Part shown: positions 13,552 through 16,070 of the stretch, piece after piece
Layout of the letters: each line of letters begins with the position of its first letter
Position numbering within the stretch: the stretch's first letter is position 1
Made by a program: the position numbers and the translations under genes
The notes under the pieces: model-generated
Told to the model about the DNA's origin: nothing
The model's input: the letters and a program-made list of their open reading frames with translations, nothing else
Databases searched by the model: none
DNA from: Desulfobacteraceae bacterium
GTDB taxonomy: Bacteria > Desulfobacterota > Desulfobacteria > Desulfobacterales > SG8-13
DNA length: 16,070 nucleotides
Reading direction: 5' to 3'
Assembly: GCA_029287875.1 (NCBI GenBank)
Contig: JARFQH010000306.1
Span: 1-16,070 of the forward strand

Positions 13552-15518
13552 GGGCGGCCCTCCACCATCACAATCACCGCTACTATGTTCTCGACGATCC
13601 GGAGATTTCGGACGCCGAGTACGACGCCCTGATGCAGGAGTTGATCCGGCTCGAAACCGACTATCCGCAACTCGCCAGTCCGGATTCACCGACAGCGAGG
13701 GTCGGGGCGCCGCCGCTGGCTAAATTCGAAACCGTAAAGCATGCGGTTTCGATGCTCAGCCTTGAAAACGGGTTCAATGAAGCCGATATCAAGGTTTTTG
13801 ATGAGCGGGTGCGCAGGCTGACGGGCAGAAAGACGGTCCTTTACACCGCCGAGCCTAAACTGGACGGTGTTGCCGTCGGACTCGTCTACGAGGGCGGCCG
13901 ACTGGTAACGGCCGCCACCCGCGGCGATGGTGTCACCGGGGAGGTGATCACCGCCAATGTAAAAACGGTCCCAGCCGTGCCGCTCGTGCTGCTCGACGCA
14001 CACGGGCAGCGGACGCCTCAGTTTCTGGAGGTCAGGGGTGAAATCTTTCTGGAACGGGAAGGCTTCAAGAAGCTGAATACGGAACGGCTCGAGGAAGGGC
14101 TGCCCCTGTTCGCCAATCCACGCAATGCCGCTGCGGGTTCCCTGCGCCAGCTCGATTCGAGAATTACCGCCCGTCGGCCTCTGAGAATATACGTCTACGG
14201 TGTCGGATCGACGCAAAACCTGAATGTGGCATCGCACGGGGACCTCCTTCAGTCCCTTAAACAGTTGGGGTTCAGGATCAATCCCCTCACACGTTCCGCC
14301 ATCACCGTCGAAGAGGTGCTCGATTTCCATGGCGAGCTGGAAGGAAAGCGCCACGCTCTGGCGTATGAAATCGACGGCATGGTCATCAAAGTCGATCGCC
14401 TTTCCGATCAGCTTCAGCTGGGCAATACATCCAGGAGCCCCCGCTGGGCGATGGCTTACAAATTCCCCGCGATTCAGGCGACGACTACCGTTGACGCCAT
14501 CGAGGTACAGGTCGGTCGCACCGGAAAACTGACACCGGTGGCGCATCTCAAGCCGGTTCGGGTCGGCGGTGTCACGGTCAGCCGGGCAACCCTGCACAAC
14601 GAGGACGAGGTTCGAAAAAAAGATGTCAGGGTCGGTGACCACGTGTTGGTCCAGCGCGCCGGGGACGTCATTCCTGAAGTCGTCAAGGTGATTGACACCA
14701 AACGCAGTGGCGCGGAAAAGCCGTTCGAAATGCCGAAACACTGCCCGGTATGTGGTTCGTCGGTCGTCCGCGAAGAGGGGGCGGCCGCCACCCGCTGTAT
14801 CAACGCCAATTGCCCGGCGCAGATCAAAGAACGCATCAAACACTTCGCAGCCAAGGGAGCCTTCGACATCGACGGCCTGGGTGACAAATTGGTCGAACAG
14901 ATGGTCGAAAAAAAAGTCCTCAACTCATTTGCGGATATTTTCACTCTGGATCAACAGGTTGTCGAAGGTCTCGAAAGAATGGGACGCAAATCGGCCTGCA
15001 ACCTGATCGACGGCATCGGAGGCAGCAAGCAGATTTCATTTCAACGGTTTTTGTACGCACTGGGAATTGGCCATGTCGGGGAGCATGTGGCCAAGATCCT
15101 GGCCGAACACTTTGCGGGGCTTGACAATATTTCAAAGGCCACCCGGGAAGAACTCGAAACCATCACGGGCGTTGGCCCGATCGTGGCGGCGAGTGTCGTA
15201 AACTTCTTCAGCCGAACCGAAAACCAGGAAATGCTGCAGCAACTGTTGAAAAACGGCGTGGTCGTCCGGTATGAAACCCGCGGACATCGGACACCTCTGG
15301 CCGGAATGTCTTTTGTTTTAACCGGCGCGCTCACCGGCATGACCCGGCGACAGGCCCAAGAACTGATCGAGGCCGCAGGCGGACGGGTCGGCAGTACGGT
15401 CAGTCGCAACACGGATGTTGTCGTCGCCGGCAATTCTCCCGGATCCAAGCTTCAGCGTGCCCGGGAGCTGGGGGTGGCCGTCATCGACGAGGCGGAGTTG
15501 CGCCGGCTCATCGGCTGA
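13500..15518 (+). CDS. ligA: NAD-dependent DNA ligase LigA
   Basis: LigA seals nicks in DNA during replication and repair, using NAD+ as adenylate donor. The 672-residue product (E. coli 671) is complete. Ia domain: ELRAALHHHNHRYYVLDDPEISDAEYD. Adenylation domain: the nucleophile Lys120 in EPKLDGVAV, then TRGDGVTGE and EVRGEIFL. An OB fold follows, and then a Cys4 zinc finger at C415, C418, C433 and C438. HhH repeats come next (GLGDKLVEQMVEKKV, IGHVGEHVAKIL). The C terminus is a BRCT domain from about 597. ATG 13500 is needed to keep the Ia domain, so the overlap with the upstream phosphorylase is real. TTG 13479 would add 7 residues. Acylphosphatase follows 19 nt later. Confidence 0.98.
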   Translation: MPTPPVDPHITKRVAELRAALHHHNHRYYVLDDPEISDAEYDALMQELIRLETDYPQLASPDSPTARVGAPPLAKFETVKHAVSMLSLENGFNEADIKVFDERVRRLTGRKTVLYTAEPKLDGVAVGLVYEGGRLVTAATRGDGVTGEVITANVKTVPAVPLVLLDAHGQRTPQFLEVRGEIFLEREGFKKLNTERLEEGLPLFANPRNAAAGSLRQLDSRITARRPLRIYVYGVGSTQNLNVASHGDLLQSLKQLGFRINPLTRSAITVEEVLDFHGELEGKRHALAYEIDGMVIKVDRLSDQLQLGNTSRSPRWAMAYKFPAIQATTTVDAIEVQVGRTGKLTPVAHLKPVRVGGVTVSRATLHNEDEVRKKDVRVGDHVLVQRAGDVIPEVVKVIDTKRSGAEKPFEMPKHCPVCGSSVVREEGAAATRCINANCPAQIKERIKHFAAKGAFDIDGLGDKLVEQMVEKKVLNSFADIFTLDQQVVEGLERMGRKSACNLIDGIGGSKQISFQRFLYALGIGHVGEHVAKILAEHFAGLDNISKATREELETITGVGPIVAASVVNFFSRTENQEMLQQLLKNGVVVRYETRGHRTPLAGMSFVLTGALTGMTRRQAQELIEAAGGRVGSTVSRNTDVVVAGNSPGSKLQRARELGVAVIDEAELRRLIG

Positions 15519-15522
15519 TTTT

Positions 15523-15530
15523 AAGAGGGG
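15523..15530 (+). promoter_or_regulatory. Ribosome binding site of the acylphosphatase gene
   Basis: AAGAGGGG ends 7 nt before ATG 15538 and begins just after the ligA stop. It selects ATG 15538 over the in-frame upstream opening at 15415, which would overlap the ligA BRCT region. Confidence 0.8.
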
Positions 15531-15537
15531 TGCAATC

Positions 15538-15819
15538 ATGGCAGAGAATGTCAGAGCCCACATCATTATCACCGGAATCGTCCAGGGAGTTTTCTTCAGG
15601 GTCGAGACCCAGCGGGCCGCCCAAAGATATGGTGTCAACGGCTGGGTGAGGAACAAACGCGACGGCACGGTCGAGGCGGTCATCGAAGGCGAGCGGCAAA
15701 AGGTCGCAAGCATGTTGGACTGGTGCCGGGAGGGGCCGCCCCGGGCGGTTGTGAACAAAGTGGATGTCGAGTGGGAAAAATATATCGGGGAAATGGTCGA
15801 TTTTCGCGTGACCCACTGA
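15538..15819 (+). CDS. acyP: Acylphosphatase
   Basis: Acylphosphatases hydrolyse the carboxyl-phosphate bond of acyl phosphates in the cytoplasm (EC 3.6.1.7). The 93-residue product has the usual small alpha/beta length. It carries both signature blocks: GIVQGVFFR with catalytic Arg21, and GVNGWVRNKRDGTVEAVIEG with catalytic Asn39. The C-terminal FRV strand is also present. The start is ATG 15538, with a strong ribosome site just after the ligA stop (19-nt gap), so it is probably co-transcribed with ligA. A metabolic link between the two genes is not evident. No clear intrinsic terminator follows. Confidence 0.96.
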   Translation: MAENVRAHIIITGIVQGVFFRVETQRAAQRYGVNGWVRNKRDGTVEAVIEGERQKVASMLDWCREGPPRAVVNKVDVEWEKYIGEMVDFRVTH

Positions 15820-16031
15820 TGCCAAACTCACCGTCGAGACGCGGAATTCGCAAAGAGTCTTATTAAACGCTTGTGGTCCTAAAGCGCCACCACCAAGGGT
15901 TTATGGATTACAGGTTCCTGGTTCTGCGTATCGAGTTTCGAGTTTCAGGTTTCAAGTTTCCCTTTGCGGTTCAGTTCTATTTTCGTCCTAAATCCAACCC
16001 TTAATGTTCCTCGCGGCTCCGCGGTCAGAAG
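15820..16031. other. Non-coding 3' region after acylphosphatase
   Basis: No gene is seen. A hairpin with a bulge, CTTGTGGT (15870-15877) with ACCACCAAG (15889-15897), may help end transcription but has no proper T-run. The heptad array follows at 15898-15960, then a reverse-strand copy of the CGAAAATAGAA motif at 15975-15985. Last is a small hairpin CGCGG-CT-CCGCG (16012-16023) just before the adapter. Confidence 0.55.
15898..15960. repeat. Degenerate 7-nt tandem array (RRGTTTC-type)
   Basis: The 63 bases divide into nine in-phase heptads that become more regular to the right. The last four are GAGTTTC, GAGTTTC, AGGTTTC and AAGTTTC. T is invariant at position 4, G is present at position 3 in seven of nine units, and the last base is C in seven of nine. 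This is a decayed or slipping simple repeat in non-coding DNA. Confidence 0.7.
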
Positions 16032-16070
16032 CTGTCTCTTATACACATCTCCGAGCCCACGAGACCATTC
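16032..16070. other. Illumina Nextera adapter read-through (artefact)
   Basis: Bases 16032-16050 are CTGTCTCTTATACACATCT, the Tn5 mosaic end as it appears in Nextera reads. Bases 16051-16065, CCGAGCCCACGAGAC, are the standard continuation of the adapter. The last five bases are probably the start of an index. This is library sequence, not genome, so the biological sequence ends at 16031 or a little before. Confidence 0.97.

Noticed and set aside
13686..14843. Long minus-strand open frame of 385 codons opposite ligA
   Set aside because: It is the antisense shadow of a complete, well-conserved ligA and has no recognisable motifs; such frames are common in GC-rich DNA.
15870..15897. Intrinsic terminator after acylphosphatase
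   Set aside because: The stem has a bulge and is followed by GGTTTATGG rather than a T-run, so the evidence is not enough.
15898..15960. CRISPR array
   Set aside because: The repeat unit is only 7 nt with no spacers, and no cas genes are present.

Overview
The window reads as one chromosomal contig of GC-rich Desulfobacterota-like DNA, probably a Desulfobacterales/Desulfosarcina-type sulfate reducer. This rests on gene content and order (mfd, two SurA-like genes, rodZ, recO, a GHMP kinase, glyQ-glyS, a small protein, a nucleoside phosphorylase, ligA, acylphosphatase), on protein character and on the style of the intergenic repeats. It is an inference from memory, not a search. All protein genes lie on the + strand. 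The only minus-strand gene seen is a tRNA-Thr(CGT) at the left edge. No phage, IS, CRISPR or defence genes are visible.

Left part (1-8727): after the tRNA comes a strong nested inverted repeat, then mfd (transcription-coupled repair). Next are a SurA_N-type lipoprotein and a SurA-type periplasmic chaperone whose parvulin active-site histidines look replaced. They are followed by RodZ (cell-shape cytoskeleton), RecO (recombinational repair) and a GHMP-superfamily sugar kinase. surA to the kinase is tightly packed and plausibly one transcription unit.

Middle (8728-9182): a 455-bp non-coding stretch holds two diverged copies of a 43-nt repeat, two copies of a CGAAAATAG-type motif, a perfect 16-nt palindrome and several hairpins. 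One GC hairpin is followed by six T and sits directly before the glyQ ribosome binding site, so it is a candidate attenuator.

Right part (9183-15819): glyQ and glyS encode the two subunits of tetrameric glycyl-tRNA synthetase. They are followed by an 84-residue protein with a possible PC4-like single-strand-DNA-binding pattern, a nucleoside phosphorylase that overlaps ligA by 52 nt, NAD-dependent DNA ligase LigA, and acylphosphatase. The theme is housekeeping: DNA repair and ligation, glycine tRNA charging, envelope folding and shape.

The right end (15820-16070) has a degenerate 7-nt tandem array and then ends in Illumina Nextera transposase adapter sequence. The last 39 bases are therefore a library artefact and the window edge is a contig edge. 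I see no clear new multi-gene system. The items most worth a second look are the glyQ leader, the small PC4-like protein, the degenerate SurA pair and the intergenic repeats.
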